From NCBI RefSeq assembly GCF_025673445.1, contig NZ_JAOVQN010000013.1, forward strand, positions 1 to 64,000: 64,000 bases of DNA, written 5' to 3'. The DNA comes from Ruegeria_B marisflavi. GTDB taxonomy: Bacteria > Pseudomonadota > Alphaproteobacteria > Rhodobacterales > Rhodobacteraceae. The position numbers and the translations under genes were made by a program. The notes below the pieces were generated by a model. It was not told where the DNA came from. It worked only from the letters and a program-made list of their open reading frames with translations, and made no database searches. Position 1 is the first letter of the stretch, and the number at the start of each line of letters is the position of its first letter. Shown here piece after piece: positions 1 through 8,308 of the stretch.

Positions 1-203
1 TGCCCGTGGCACCCGAGACATTCACGCTTCGGCAGGCGACGTTAATGTCAAACACCGCGAATACGGGCTCAGAGCCCAATGCAGACCACAAAGATCCACC
101 TTTATCGTCGCCCGGCCGCAACCTACGCTGTCGCTACATATGAGCGCGGGCCGTCGACTTCGCCATCCAGATAGGCATCTCGAACGGCATCCTTGATCTG
201 TTT
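1..203. other. left edge, no gene recognised
   Basis: These 203 bases precede the stop of the first methyltransferase gene. No reading frame here looks coding on either strand. The stretch may belong to a gene or repeat that is cut by the window edge. Confidence 0.4.
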
Positions 204-1052
204 TTAGTTTGGCGGGTTGGTCCCGGAAGCCAGAAGGAAGGTCATATCCGCATTAACACCGCCTTGGCTCGAAAACTGTCCAATGCAGTCCCTGATTTCG
301 CCCCAAGCCACATCGCGTTTTTCGTCGTCTAGATCCGCCAACACTGCGCGATAGGCACCAAATGCCTCCTGCATCATGGTTAGCGCGCCCCCGACCGATG
401 CGATGGACATCCGGGCGACAACCTGCTCGACCCTAGTGTCGATATACCCGGCCGCTTGAAATAAGTTCTCTAGTCTCGCAGGGTCTGACAATGCAAACAG
501 CCCTGGTGAACCCGGCGGCGGCGGGGTCTTCCCGGCATGTTTTAGTGCTATCATCATGGTTTTTGAAAACAGCAGGTTGTCCTGCGGCGAGGCCACCACA
601 AGAACAGCGAGGCGCCCGTTCTCCACCAAGACGCTTCGCACGGCCGCGAGCGCGTCTTGAGGCGACTGGAACAGCATCAGGCCGAGTCGGCAGGTTGCCG
701 CATCGACGCGCAGCCCACTTTCGGAGAGATCTTCCGCTGGTCCGTGCAGTGTTTCGACATTGGTCAGTCCCGCGTCGGCGGCGTTTGATTTCGCAAAGGT
801 CAACATTCTTTTTGCGATGTCGTTTGCGACAACCTGGCCAGTCGGCCCAACACGCTTCGCGGCTTGAATCGTCTGGCTGCCTGCGCCACAGGCGAGGTCC
901 AACACTTTCATTCCCATTTCTACGTTGGCCGCATCCAGCATTTGTTCCGTAGCTTCGGCGGCGGCTCCCATTAAAGCGGATTCCCATTTTGCCCAGCCCG
1001 GAGCGGCTGAATCCCAAATGCTCTCATTTTCATGTTTGCCATCTCCGGCCAT
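204..1052 (-). CDS. class I SAM-dependent methyltransferase
   Basis: A 282-residue class I methyltransferase of the Methyltransf_11/25 type, probably acting on a small molecule; the substrate is unknown. Motif I reads VLDLACGAGS at about residues 50-59 and binds S-adenosylmethionine. The second strand motif is at VVANDIAKRML (about 74-84) and a motif-II-like GPAEDL follows near 105. The ATG at 1052 is chosen over a GTG 15 bases upstream because a GAGGA sequence lies about 9 bases before it. The gene stands alone, with long non-coding stretches on both sides, in what looks like an accessory region next to a recombinase module. Family confidence is high; specific function is open. Confidence 0.8.
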   Translation of the reverse strand: MAGDGKHENESIWDSAAPGWAKWESALMGAAAEATEQMLDAANVEMGMKVLDLACGAGSQTIQAAKRVGPTGQVVANDIAKRMLTFAKSNAADAGLTNVETLHGPAEDLSESGLRVDAATCRLGLMLFQSPQDALAAVRSVLVENGRLAVLVVASPQDNLLFSKTMMIALKHAGKTPPPPGSPGLFALSDPARLENLFQAAGYIDTRVEQVVARMSIASVGGALTMMQEAFGAYRAVLADLDDEKRDVAWGEIRDCIGQFSSQGGVNADMTFLLASGTNPPN

Positions 1053-1925
1053 CGTCAGAATCCTCACATTAGGTGCGACGTCAGGTTACACAACATTCCA
1101 CGTTGCGCAAAAATTCTGCGAGGCCGGTACTGAGGATAAAGACGTGTCGTCCGTGCAAGGTTCAGAACCTCACGACGTATAGTTACAAATAGTTGGCGAC
1201 CTTGTCCGAATGGCGTTCGTTCACCGAGGTAGAGAGCGCCGCAGCGCAGCGAACGGGTGCTTCGTCCGCATGTGAGACGCTCGAAACCGGCGCAGCGAAG
1301 GTCCGGTTCAGAAAATGATCTTGAAGCCCGGACTGAACGGCAGCTTTCGCCGTTTCGACTCGGGTTTCTCGCGGTCGCAGAGAATAGCCGGTGTCCGCCC
1401 ATCCCGTCGAATGCTGCGCCGGACACCAAGGTCTGAGAAGGGCTCTTCTGAGACATCTGAGTCATTCCGTCAGATGTCCGGAAAGTCCAAGGTTTGTTGC
1501 TGCTGTCAGCGGAGCTGCAGCGGCGACAAATCTGACAAGGAGGAAAGCGCGGGCGGCTGTCGCAGCTATGGGGATTGTGCTTTACCGGTGCGTCAGTCGA
1601 GGAACGGATCGGCGGTCGCGTTGGTCACGGGGCGGGTCGGCCAGTTGGTTTCCACGGTCTAATGCCGCCGTTTGGTCTGTCTTTCCGGCTTCAATAGCCC
1701 ATCTCGCTGCCACGTCATGAGTCTGGCCGTAGTGATCGGTCCGACACCTGGGTACCGCGGGGCCGGGTGGGATCGGTGGTTCATTCAGTTCCTTCCGAGA
1801 CAAAGGGCTGGACTTCTGAGCGCGGCAGAGCGGTACTGACGGTGTAGCCGCGTCGCCCGGGATGCCCGGGCTCCACTCAGTACAGGGCGAGGGATTGGCC
1901 ATTGCCCGCAGAGTGGAGAACTGAG
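1053..1925. other. about 870 bp without a recognisable gene
   Basis: Several open frames of 100-130 codons exist here, but their translations are Arg/Ser/Cys-rich, resemble no family I know and overlap one another, so I treat them as spurious. The stretch has a perfect 9-bp inverted repeat: GACATCTGA at 1452-1460 and TCAGATGTC at 1470-1478, with a 9-base loop. It may be a degenerate remnant or the left flank of the mobile module that begins at 1926. Confidence 0.5.
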
Positions 1926-2189
1926 ATGGCGACTGAATCTGAACAAAAGACAGGGCTCGGAACAACTAAAACGGTGCGCGCGAAAGCGACGCGCGGCGAT
2001 CAGCTGCGCAGGTTGCTGACCCGGAAATCCGGCGCCTCGATCGCGCAGATTGGGAAGGCATTCGGCTGGCAGCCTCATACCGCCCGGGCAGCGATTTCGG
2101 CTCAGCGCAAGGCCGGGTCAGTGATCACCCGCAGCGATAGCGCCAAGGGGTCAGTCTATCGGATTGTCGAGGAGGGGAGCAGCCAGTGA
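1926..2189 (+). CDS. DUF3489 domain protein
   Basis: A small protein of 87 residues counted from the ATG at 1926 (an in-frame ATG 24 bases upstream is less likely). A basic N-terminus with an AKATRGDQLRRLL segment leads into a helix-turn-helix-like region (GASIAQIGKAFGWQPHTARA, about residues 36-55), then RKAGSVITRSDS and VYRIVEE, the hallmarks of DUF3489. In alphaproteobacteria this family is commonly found beside DUF2924 and a serine recombinase, as here. The stop overlaps the GTG start of the next gene, so the two are translationally coupled. It probably binds DNA as an accessory factor of the recombinase module; that role is inferred from context and fold. Confidence 0.75.
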   Translation: MATESEQKTGLGTTKTVRAKATRGDQLRRLLTRKSGASIAQIGKAFGWQPHTARAAISAQRKAGSVITRSDSAKGSVYRIVEEGSSQ

Positions 2190-2599
2190 GTGCGGATCAT
2201 CTGACTGAGCTCGCCTTCCGGATCGCGGAAATCGAGGCCATGGATCGCGCCGCTTGCCTCAAGCGGTGGCGGGAGGTCTTTGGTCGGCCGCCGCCAAAGT
2301 ACCTGTCACCGCAGTTCCTCAGGCGGGTGCTGATCTGGGAGGCGCAGAACAGGGCACTTGGCGCGGTGTCGCCTAGAACCACCCGCCGCCTGAACCAGAT
2401 TGCTGCTGGCAGACCCGTACAATCGACCGCAAAGGCAGGGTCACATCTGGTCCGGGAATGGAACGGGCGGACATACCAGGTCGAGGTGGTGGAAGACGGA
2501 TACGTCATGGATGGCAAAACCTGGCGGTCCCTGTCGGCCCTTGCGAGACATATAACGGGCGCGCGCTGGTCCGGCCCGCGCTTCTTCGGTGTTCAGTGA
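2186..2599 (+). CDS. DUF2924 domain protein
   Basis: A 137-residue DUF2924 protein starting at a GTG that overlaps the preceding stop codon. An N-terminal helical part (IAEIEAMDRAACLKRWREVF, GRPPPKYLSPQFLRRVLIWE) is followed by a C-terminal part with LVREWNGRTYQVEVVEDGY and DGKTWRSLSALARHITGARWSGPRFFG. The latter resembles the small RAMA/DUF4357-like domain that occurs in DNA-modification and mobile-element proteins. The middle gene of a three-gene module, its stop (TGA) overlaps the ATG of the recombinase. Its biochemical role is not established; by association it is likely a DNA-binding helper of recombination. Confidence 0.8.
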   Translation: MSADHLTELAFRIAEIEAMDRAACLKRWREVFGRPPPKYLSPQFLRRVLIWEAQNRALGAVSPRTTRRLNQIAAGRPVQSTAKAGSHLVREWNGRTYQVEVVEDGYVMDGKTWRSLSALARHITGARWSGPRFFGVQ

Positions 2600-4227
2600 T
2601 GCGCCGGATCCGCTGCGCGATCTACACGCGGAAGAGTTCCGAAGACGGGCTCGAGCAGGACTTCGACTCGCTCGACGCCCAGCGGGAGGCGCGTGAGGCC
2701 TACATTGCCAGCCAAAAACACGAGGGCTGGGAGTTGCTCCCGGATCGCTACGACGATGGTGGCATCTCCGGCGGCCATCTTGAGCGCCCATCCTTGAAAA
2801 GGCTCATGCAGGCGGTGGACGAGAAACGCGTGGACCAGATCGTTGTCTACAAGATTGACCGCCTGACCCGGTCGCTTGCCGACTTTGCCAAACTGGTGGA
2901 ACGGCTGGATGCGGCCGAGGCATCGTTTGTGTCGGTAACGCAGAGCTTCAACACGGCGACCAGCATGGGGCGTCTGACCCTGAATGTGCTTCTGAGTTTT
3001 GCCCAGTTCGAGCGGGAGGTCACGGCAGAGCGTATTCGCGACAAGATCGCAGCTTCTAAGCGAAAGGGCCTTTGGATGCGAGGGAATGTGCCGCTCGGCT
3101 ACCAGGCCGATGGCCGGACACTGAGGATAGACCAGGAAGAAGCTGCCACGATCAGATGCCTCTGCGACTGGTACCTGGAGCATGGCGTCGTCCGCGTGGT
3201 GAAGGAACAGGCGGACGCGTTGGGCCTCCGATCACGTCGACGCCTGCGCGGGGCAGGGCGCATCTCCGGAGGCAAGGCATTCGACCGGGGTCACATCCAT
3301 CACATTCTGAGTAACCCGATCAACGCGGGTCGCATCCGCCACAAGGGTCAGGTCTATGATGGGCAGCATCCCGCCATCATTGAGCCAGCGATCTGGGAGC
3401 GGGTGCAGCAGATGCTGGAAGACGGGTGCGGAAAAGCGCGCGGAACAAGGCACATGGCGCCGCGATCGCCGCTCGCAGGCAAGCTCTTTGATGAAGCTGG
3501 TGATCGTCTGACGCCCAGTCACAGTGGGAAGAATGGCAAACGGCTGCGCTATTACATCTCCCACAGGCTGGTCACAGACCGCAGCCAGAAGCATCCGGAT
3601 GCCTGGCGCCTGCCCGCAAAACAGGTGGAAGCACTGATCGCCGAACTTGTCAGGGCGCACCTGAAGAAGACCGGGATCGCAATGCTGCTCATCCAGGATA
3701 TTGCCGCCTCAGAGGTTGCCGCGACATCCGCCAGACTGCATGCGGTCGAGAAGACAAGCGACTGTCTGGCGCTCGTCGATCGGGCTGACCTGAGCCCAGG
3801 TAACATCACGGTTCGCTTCAATCAGGACGCTCTCGCCAACCTCGTCGATTGCGACCCGGAGAGGCTCAATCCAGAGCAGCTCATCCTCAGCGCCCCGTTC
3901 CGGATGCGCCGACGGGGTGTGGAACTGAAACTCCATCTAGGGGATGCGCCGTCCGAGATCGACCGGACGCTCGTTCAGAACATTGTCAAGGCCCGGCGCT
4001 GGATGGCGATGATCCTTGATGGCAAGACCTTTGCTGAGATCCCCGAAGGGGAGGGGACGTCAAAGCGGCGGGTCCAGGCTGTGATCGATCTGGCGATGCT
4101 CGCACCTGACGTGCTCGACGCAATTGCGGCTGGTGAGGCGCCCGAAGGTCTGACCTCCGACTATCTGATCAAGTCGGGCGTTTCGGCTGACTGGTCAAAA
4201 CAGCGCGAAACGTTCGCGCAGCTGTAA
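2599..4227 (+). CDS. large serine recombinase (resolvase/invertase family)
   Basis: A 542-residue serine recombinase that cuts and rejoins DNA through a serine nucleophile. The resolvase domain occupies about residues 3-160; the catalytic serine is S13 in YTRKSS, and the conserved IVVYKIDRLTRSLADF and FAQFERE segments are present. A recombinase domain follows at about 170-280 (PLGYQADGR, GHIHHILSNPINAGRIRHKG), then a long C-terminal part that should hold the DNA-binding and coiled-coil regions. I place the start at the ATG overlapping the DUF2924 stop (TGATG), which gives the canonical N-terminus; the same frame opens 141 bases further up. Length matches phage-type integrases. It presumably mobilises the module it belongs to. 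Confidence 0.9.
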   Translation: MRRIRCAIYTRKSSEDGLEQDFDSLDAQREAREAYIASQKHEGWELLPDRYDDGGISGGHLERPSLKRLMQAVDEKRVDQIVVYKIDRLTRSLADFAKLVERLDAAEASFVSVTQSFNTATSMGRLTLNVLLSFAQFEREVTAERIRDKIAASKRKGLWMRGNVPLGYQADGRTLRIDQEEAATIRCLCDWYLEHGVVRVVKEQADALGLRSRRRLRGAGRISGGKAFDRGHIHHILSNPINAGRIRHKGQVYDGQHPAIIEPAIWERVQQMLEDGCGKARGTRHMAPRSPLAGKLFDEAGDRLTPSHSGKNGKRLRYYISHRLVTDRSQKHPDAWRLPAKQVEALIAELVRAHLKKTGIAMLLIQDIAASEVAATSARLHAVEKTSDCLALVDRADLSPGNITVRFNQDALANLVDCDPERLNPEQLILSAPFRMRRRGVELKLHLGDAPSEIDRTLVQNIVKARRWMAMILDGKTFAEIPEGEGTSKRRVQAVIDLAMLAPDVLDAIAAGEAPEGLTSDYLIKSGVSADWSKQRETFAQL

Positions 4228-4409
4228 CCCAAAAACTCGACACATCTCCCAAACTCGTACCGCCGGAATCGCAAACGGAGACTGCGGGCTGAAATCGGCC
4301 GGATATGCACTCTGGTTCGCGTCTCTCCGAGAAAGGCGCCACGACAAGCGTCGGAATATACGCCGGAAGTGCCCGGCAAACTCTCAGCGCCTGAATTTTG
4401 GGAAGTGCG

Positions 4410-4484
4410 TGGCTGGGGTGGTAGGATTCGAACCTACGGTACGCGGTACCAAAAACCGTTGCCTTACCACTTGGCTACACCCCA
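4410..4484 (-). tRNA. tRNA-Gln (anticodon TTG)
   Basis: Read on the minus strand, the 75 bases start TGGGGTG and end with the pairing acceptor strand plus an encoded CCA. The anticodon arm is CGGTTTTTGGTACCG with a TTTTGGT loop and TTG anticodon. The T arm reads GTAGG-TTCGAAT-CCTAC and the D arm AGCCAAGTGGTAAGGC. It follows the quinone oxidoreductase gene on the same strand. Between it and the recombinase stop lie about 180 bases with no gene. Confidence 0.97.
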
Positions 4485-4577
4485 ACGGTGAGCGGCTATC
4501 TACGCAACCTGTTTCGGCAACGCAAGGGGCGGCGGTGAAAAATGTCCGCCTCCCGGCCACTTTTTTGATGCCCGTTT

Positions 4578-5570
4578 TCAGGTCGCTGTTTGCACCAGGA
4601 TCGCGCCGTGGCGCCCACCCTTTTCGACGGCCACATGCGCGGCGGCGCTTTGGTCAAGTGTATAGGTTTTCTGCACGGGAATCCGCAGCGCCCCGGCCGC
4701 TAATGCCGCATGCAGCTGGCCTATGGCCGCCGCGCGCTGGGACGAGGTTAGCAGATAGACCAGCGCCATCTCCAGGGTCACCGCCTTGAACATGAGCGGG
4801 TAAAAGGGCAGTTCGGGCGCCATCGCCTTGGCAGACCCATAGGCATTGATGCGCCCGTTCTCGGCGATCACGGCGGCATCGGTGGCGGCGTTCACGCCAA
4901 ACTCCACCTCGACGATGCGATTCACCGGCTGTCCCTTGTTGGCGTTCAGGATCGTCGCCGCCAGGTCTGGGTCGGCATAGTCCAGCACCGCGTCAGCACC
5001 TGCTTCGCGCACCCGATCCGCCGCGCCACCACCGGCGGTGGCGATCACCCGTGCGCCGCCCCATTTCGCCAGTTGCACCGCCAGGTACCCGACCGTTCCC
5101 GCTCCGCCATGCACCAGCACCGTCTGACCCGCGACCGGCCCGCCCGAAAACACCACATGCGATGCGGTCAGGCCGGGAATGCCCAGCACCGCGCCCGTCT
5201 CCAGGCTCACACCCTCCGGCAGTAGCACCGCCTGGTCCGAGGGCAGGGCGATCTGTTCGGCACAGGTGCCCATGGCCCGCCGCCATTGCCCGTTCCACAG
5301 CCACACTCGCTGGCCGATCCGCGCCGGATCGACCCCTTCGCCCACGGCTGAGATCACGCCCGACCCGTCGCTATGCGGCACGATCACCGGATAGGGCAGC
5401 TCGGTCACCCCGGCCCGCGCCCCGGCGCGCGCCTTCACGTCCGACGGGTTCACCCCCGACAGTGCCACATCTACCAGCACCTCGCCCGCGCCGGGGCGGG
5501 GCGGCTCCATCTCTTCGAGTGTCAGTACCTCGGCGGCCGGTCCAAAGTTGCGATAAGTGATGGCTTTCAT
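4578..5570 (-). CDS. zinc-independent quinone oxidoreductase (MDR superfamily)
   Basis: A 330-residue medium-chain dehydrogenase/reductase of the QOR type, expected to use NADPH to reduce quinones or enones in the cytoplasm. The GroES-like domain covers about residues 1-125 (MKAITYRNFG, GVNPSDVKARAG). The Rossmann nucleotide-binding motif is HGGAGTVG at 154-161. The zinc-binding GHE motif of alcohol dehydrogenases is replaced by PHSDGSG (65-71), which points to the zinc-free branch. It is divergent from the haloalkane dehalogenase gene with 83 bases between, so the two may share a control region. Substrate unknown. Confidence 0.85.
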   Translation of the reverse strand: MKAITYRNFGPAAEVLTLEEMEPPRPGAGEVLVDVALSGVNPSDVKARAGARAGVTELPYPVIVPHSDGSGVISAVGEGVDPARIGQRVWLWNGQWRRAMGTCAEQIALPSDQAVLLPEGVSLETGAVLGIPGLTASHVVFSGGPVAGQTVLVHGGAGTVGYLAVQLAKWGGARVIATAGGGAADRVREAGADAVLDYADPDLAATILNANKGQPVNRIVEVEFGVNAATDAAVIAENGRINAYGSAKAMAPELPFYPLMFKAVTLEMALVYLLTSSQRAAAIGQLHAALAAGALRIPVQKTYTLDQSAAAHVAVEKGGRHGAILVQTAT

Positions 5571-5653
5571 GGTCGAGTTCCCGTTTTTTCCGTCACGTTT
5601 ACCCTAGCGGGATCCGCAGCAAAGGCTAGGCTCCGGGACAGGGAGGACGACAG

Positions 5654-6562
5654 ATGCAGATCTTGCGCACACCAGAGCACCGCTTCGACGGTCTGAAGGA
5701 TTACGCCTTTGCCCCGCATTACGTAGAGATCGACGATACCGAGGGCGGTCATCTACGGCTGCACTACGTGGACGCGGGGCCGCGCGACGCCGCTCCAGTC
5801 CTGATGCTGCATGGCGAGCCGACCTGGTCCTATCTCTATCGCCACATGGTCCCTCAGTTCGCGGCGGCAGGGTTCCGCGCGGTGGCGCCTGACCTGATCG
5901 GCTTTGGCAAATCCGACAAGCCGGCAGAACGATCGAATTACACCTATGCCCGCCACGTCGCCTGGATGAGCGATTGGCTGACCCGGGTCGACCTGCACGG
6001 CATCACACTGATTTGCCAGGATTGGGGCGGGCTGATCGGGCTCCGGCTCTGGGCCGCGATGCCCGACCGGTTTGCCCGGATCGTGATCGCCAATACCGCG
6101 CTGCCAACCGGCGATCAGCCGATGAACGATGCTTTCCGCGCCTGGCGCGAGTTCAGCCAGTCGGTCCCTGATTTCAGTGCCGGGCGCATCGTATATGGCG
6201 GCACTGTCAGCAAACTGACCGAGGAGGAGGTCGCCGCTTATGACGCGCCTTTCCCGGACGAGACCTACAAGGCGGGCGCGCGTCAATTCCCGATGCTGGT
6301 GCCTGATGGCCCTGACAACCCCGAGGCCCCCGCCAACCGCGCCGCCTGGCAGGTGATCCGCACTTTGGACACTCCGGTGCTGACCCTCTTCGGGGCCGAG
6401 GACAAGGTCATGGCCGGGATCGACCGGGTGTTCCAGAAACTTTGCCCCGGGGCTACCGGTCAACCGCACGCGGTGTTGCCTGCTGCGGGTCACTTCCTGC
6501 AAGAGGACGTGGGCGACGATCTTGTTCGCCACACGCTCTATTTTATCGCCCGCACCGGCTGA
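5654..6562 (+). CDS. haloalkane dehalogenase (subfamily I)
   Basis: A 302-residue alpha/beta-hydrolase expected to split the carbon-halogen bond of haloalkanes to alcohol, halide and a proton, in the cytoplasm. The key positions of haloalkane dehalogenases are all visible: oxyanion motif HGEPTW (53-58), nucleophile D123 in CQDWGG, catalytic acid D250 in FGAEDK, base H280 in AGHFLQED, and the two halide-binding tryptophans W124 and W164 (FRAWREF). This pattern is that of subfamily I (DhlA-like), with the acid after the cap domain. A GGGAGG ribosome site precedes the ATG. Epoxide hydrolases and fluoroacetate dehalogenases share the fold but not this tryptophan pair, so the call is fairly firm. 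Confidence 0.87.
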   Translation: MQILRTPEHRFDGLKDYAFAPHYVEIDDTEGGHLRLHYVDAGPRDAAPVLMLHGEPTWSYLYRHMVPQFAAAGFRAVAPDLIGFGKSDKPAERSNYTYARHVAWMSDWLTRVDLHGITLICQDWGGLIGLRLWAAMPDRFARIVIANTALPTGDQPMNDAFRAWREFSQSVPDFSAGRIVYGGTVSKLTEEEVAAYDAPFPDETYKAGARQFPMLVPDGPDNPEAPANRAAWQVIRTLDTPVLTLFGAEDKVMAGIDRVFQKLCPGATGQPHAVLPAAGHFLQEDVGDDLVRHTLYFIARTG

Positions 6563-6569
6563 CCGGGGC

Positions 6570-7091
6570 TCAGTCCCGGATCTCGTCCGTGTCCACGCCC
6601 CAGAGGTTCGATTTCAGCGCCCAGCCGCGATAGCCGCCCGCCGTGATCCGGCACCAGTCCGCCGTGCAACTGCCCAGCCGCGCTACGACGCCCAATTCGA
6701 AATGGGCGGCGATCTGCGAATTGGTGTCGGGGCGGTCGTAGACCGGCATCATGTCCTTTTCCACCAGCACCGTGCGCGCGCCCGACAGAAGCGCGTAATG
6801 CACCCAGCCGCCAGCGCCTTCGCGGTCCTGCACCTTGCGCCAGTGGCCGTATTCGGCGGTGATCTGCAACGGCATGTCGCGGCGTTTGAACACCCAGTCG
6901 ACCCGATGGGTCAGTGACGGTCCGCGCCGCACGTTGCCCTCGGACGTCTTCATCGAAACATAACGCGGCACGGGGAGGTTGGTCACCGCCCCACGCTTTT
7001 CCTCTTCGGCCCGCGCGCCCTGGGACAGTACGAGCGAAACCGAAAAAATTGCCGCCGCCATCGGGCGTCTGAAACTGAATGAACCTGTCAC
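6570..7091 (-). CDS. secreted bacterial SH3 domain protein
   Basis: About 173 residues from a GTG at 7091, preceded by AGGCAAG. The N-terminus is a signal peptide (RR, then MAAAIFSVSLVLSQGARA), so the mature protein starts near EEEKRG. The rest holds two SH3-like repeats: YVSMKTSEGNVRRGPSLTHR with WRKVQDREGAGGWVH, and DMMPVYDRPDTNSQIAAHFE with WCRITAGGYRGWALKSNLWG. This is the SH3_3/SH3_4 family seen in alphaproteobacteria, probably binding cell-wall material in the periplasm. An ATG at 7061 is an alternative start but has no visible ribosome site. It is convergent with the dehalogenase gene (7-base gap) and divergent from the next gene. Confidence 0.8.
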   Translation of the reverse strand: MTGSFSFRRPMAAAIFSVSLVLSQGARAEEEKRGAVTNLPVPRYVSMKTSEGNVRRGPSLTHRVDWVFKRRDMPLQITAEYGHWRKVQDREGAGGWVHYALLSGARTVLVEKDMMPVYDRPDTNSQIAAHFELGVVARLGSCTADWCRITAGGYRGWALKSNLWGVDTDEIRD

Positions 7092-7226
7092 TGCTTGCCT
7101 GCCAGTATGTTTGCCTGTCTCTCGAAAAAAGGCTGCGTCATTTGCGCATGGGGTTCTTGTGCCCCGCCTTCTCCTGCGCCACGATGCCATGGCGCGTGAC
7201 CGTTTGAAAGCTGTGGGAGGGCTCAA

Positions 7227-8213
7227 GTGCCAAGAGAACGTCTAAGTGTTGTCGTAACGCGACGGTTGCCCGAGGTGGTCGAAACCCGCCTCAGCGAGCT
7301 TTTCGATGTCCGTCTGCGCGATGACGATACACCGATGACCCGCGACGAGCTGGCCGCGGCCATGCGCACGTGTGACGTGCTGGTGCCGACTCTGACTGAC
7401 AAGATCGACGCCGGTCTGCTGGCCCAGGCCGGAGAGCGGCTGCGGCTGATTGCCAACTACGGTGCGGGCGTCGATCATATCGACGTGGCCACCGCACGCC
7501 AGCGCGGGGTGCTGGTGTCGAACACGCCCGGCGTGTTGACCGATGACACCGCCGACATGACCATGGCGCTGATTCTCGCCGTCACCCGCCGCATCCCCGA
7601 GGGACTGGCGGTGATGCAAAAGAACGAATGGACCGGCTGGGCGCCCACCGCGCTCCTGGGCGGTCGCGTCGGTGGGCGCCGATTGGGCATTCTCGGCATG
7701 GGCCGCATCGGTCAGGCCGTGGCCCGCCGCGCCAGCGCCTTTGGCATGCAGATCCACTATCACAACCGCCGCCGCCTGCGCCCCGAGATCGAGGAATCGC
7801 TGGAGGCGACCTATTGGGAAAGCCTCGACCAGATGATCGCGCGGATGGACGTGATCTCGGTCAACTGCCCTTCGACACCTTCGACCTTTCACCTGATGAA
7901 CGCGCGGCGGCTCAAGCTGATGAAACCCTCGGGCGTTCTCGTCAACACCTCGCGCGGCGAGGTGATCGACGAAAATGCGCTGACCCGGATGATTCGTTCG
8001 GGCGAGATCGCGGGGGCGGGACTCGACGTCTACGAACACGGCACCCAGGTGAACCCGCGCCTGCGCGAATTGCCCAATGTCGTGCTGCTGCCGCATATGG
8101 GCTCGGCCACGCTCGAAGGCCGGATCGAGATGGGCGAGAAGGTGATCATCAACATCAAGACCTTCGCCGACGGTCACCGTCCGCCCGATCAGGTTGTGCC
8201 GGCGATGCTCTGA
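7227..8213 (+). CDS. D-2-hydroxyacid dehydrogenase (glyoxylate/hydroxypyruvate reductase-like)
   Basis: A 328-residue NAD(P)-dependent D-isomer-specific 2-hydroxyacid dehydrogenase. The nucleotide-binding motif GMGRIG is at 157-162, and the catalytic triad is R243 (NTSRGEVID), E270 (LDVYEHG) and H290 (LLPHMGSAT). The motifs NYGAGVDHID and NTPGVLTDDTADM fit the glyoxylate reductase / D-glycerate dehydrogenase group, so reduction of glyoxylate or hydroxypyruvate is the likely reaction. It starts at a GTG with GGGAGG six bases upstream. The start is divergent from the SH3 protein and the gene precedes the gamma-glutamyltransferase gene without obvious coupling. Exact substrate is inference. Confidence 0.88.
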   Translation: MPRERLSVVVTRRLPEVVETRLSELFDVRLRDDDTPMTRDELAAAMRTCDVLVPTLTDKIDAGLLAQAGERLRLIANYGAGVDHIDVATARQRGVLVSNTPGVLTDDTADMTMALILAVTRRIPEGLAVMQKNEWTGWAPTALLGGRVGGRRLGILGMGRIGQAVARRASAFGMQIHYHNRRRLRPEIEESLEATYWESLDQMIARMDVISVNCPSTPSTFHLMNARRLKLMKPSGVLVNTSRGEVIDENALTRMIRSGEIAGAGLDVYEHGTQVNPRLRELPNVVLLPHMGSATLEGRIEMGEKVIINIKTFADGHRPPDQVVPAML

Positions 8214-8308
8214 TCCGCCGGGCGGAAAGAGTTGAACAGCCCTAGATTGTATCGTCCCCGTATCGCTGTCAGGATGAACGCGTTAACGCGACAGCAGGGA
8301 GAGTGACG

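Larger units (their letters stand above)
1926..4227 (+). mobile_element. DUF3489-DUF2924-serine recombinase module
   Basis: Three genes with overlapping start and stop codons form one translational unit ending 182 bases before tRNA-Gln. This gene trio recurs in alphaproteobacterial genomic islands and prophage remnants. No att repeats could be identified, so the element borders are not known; the coordinates cover only the genes. It may be the integration module of a larger island extending left of the window. Confidence 0.55.

Noticed and set aside
1064..1720. Overlapping open frames of 110-130 codons in the gap before the recombinase module
   Set aside because: Their products are Arg/Ser/Cys-rich, overlap each other on both strands and show no ribosome sites or family motifs.
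4410..4484. tRNA-Gln as the attachment site of the serine recombinase module
   Set aside because: No second copy of the tRNA 3' end was found in the window and large serine recombinases often do not use tRNA genes; proximity alone is not enough.
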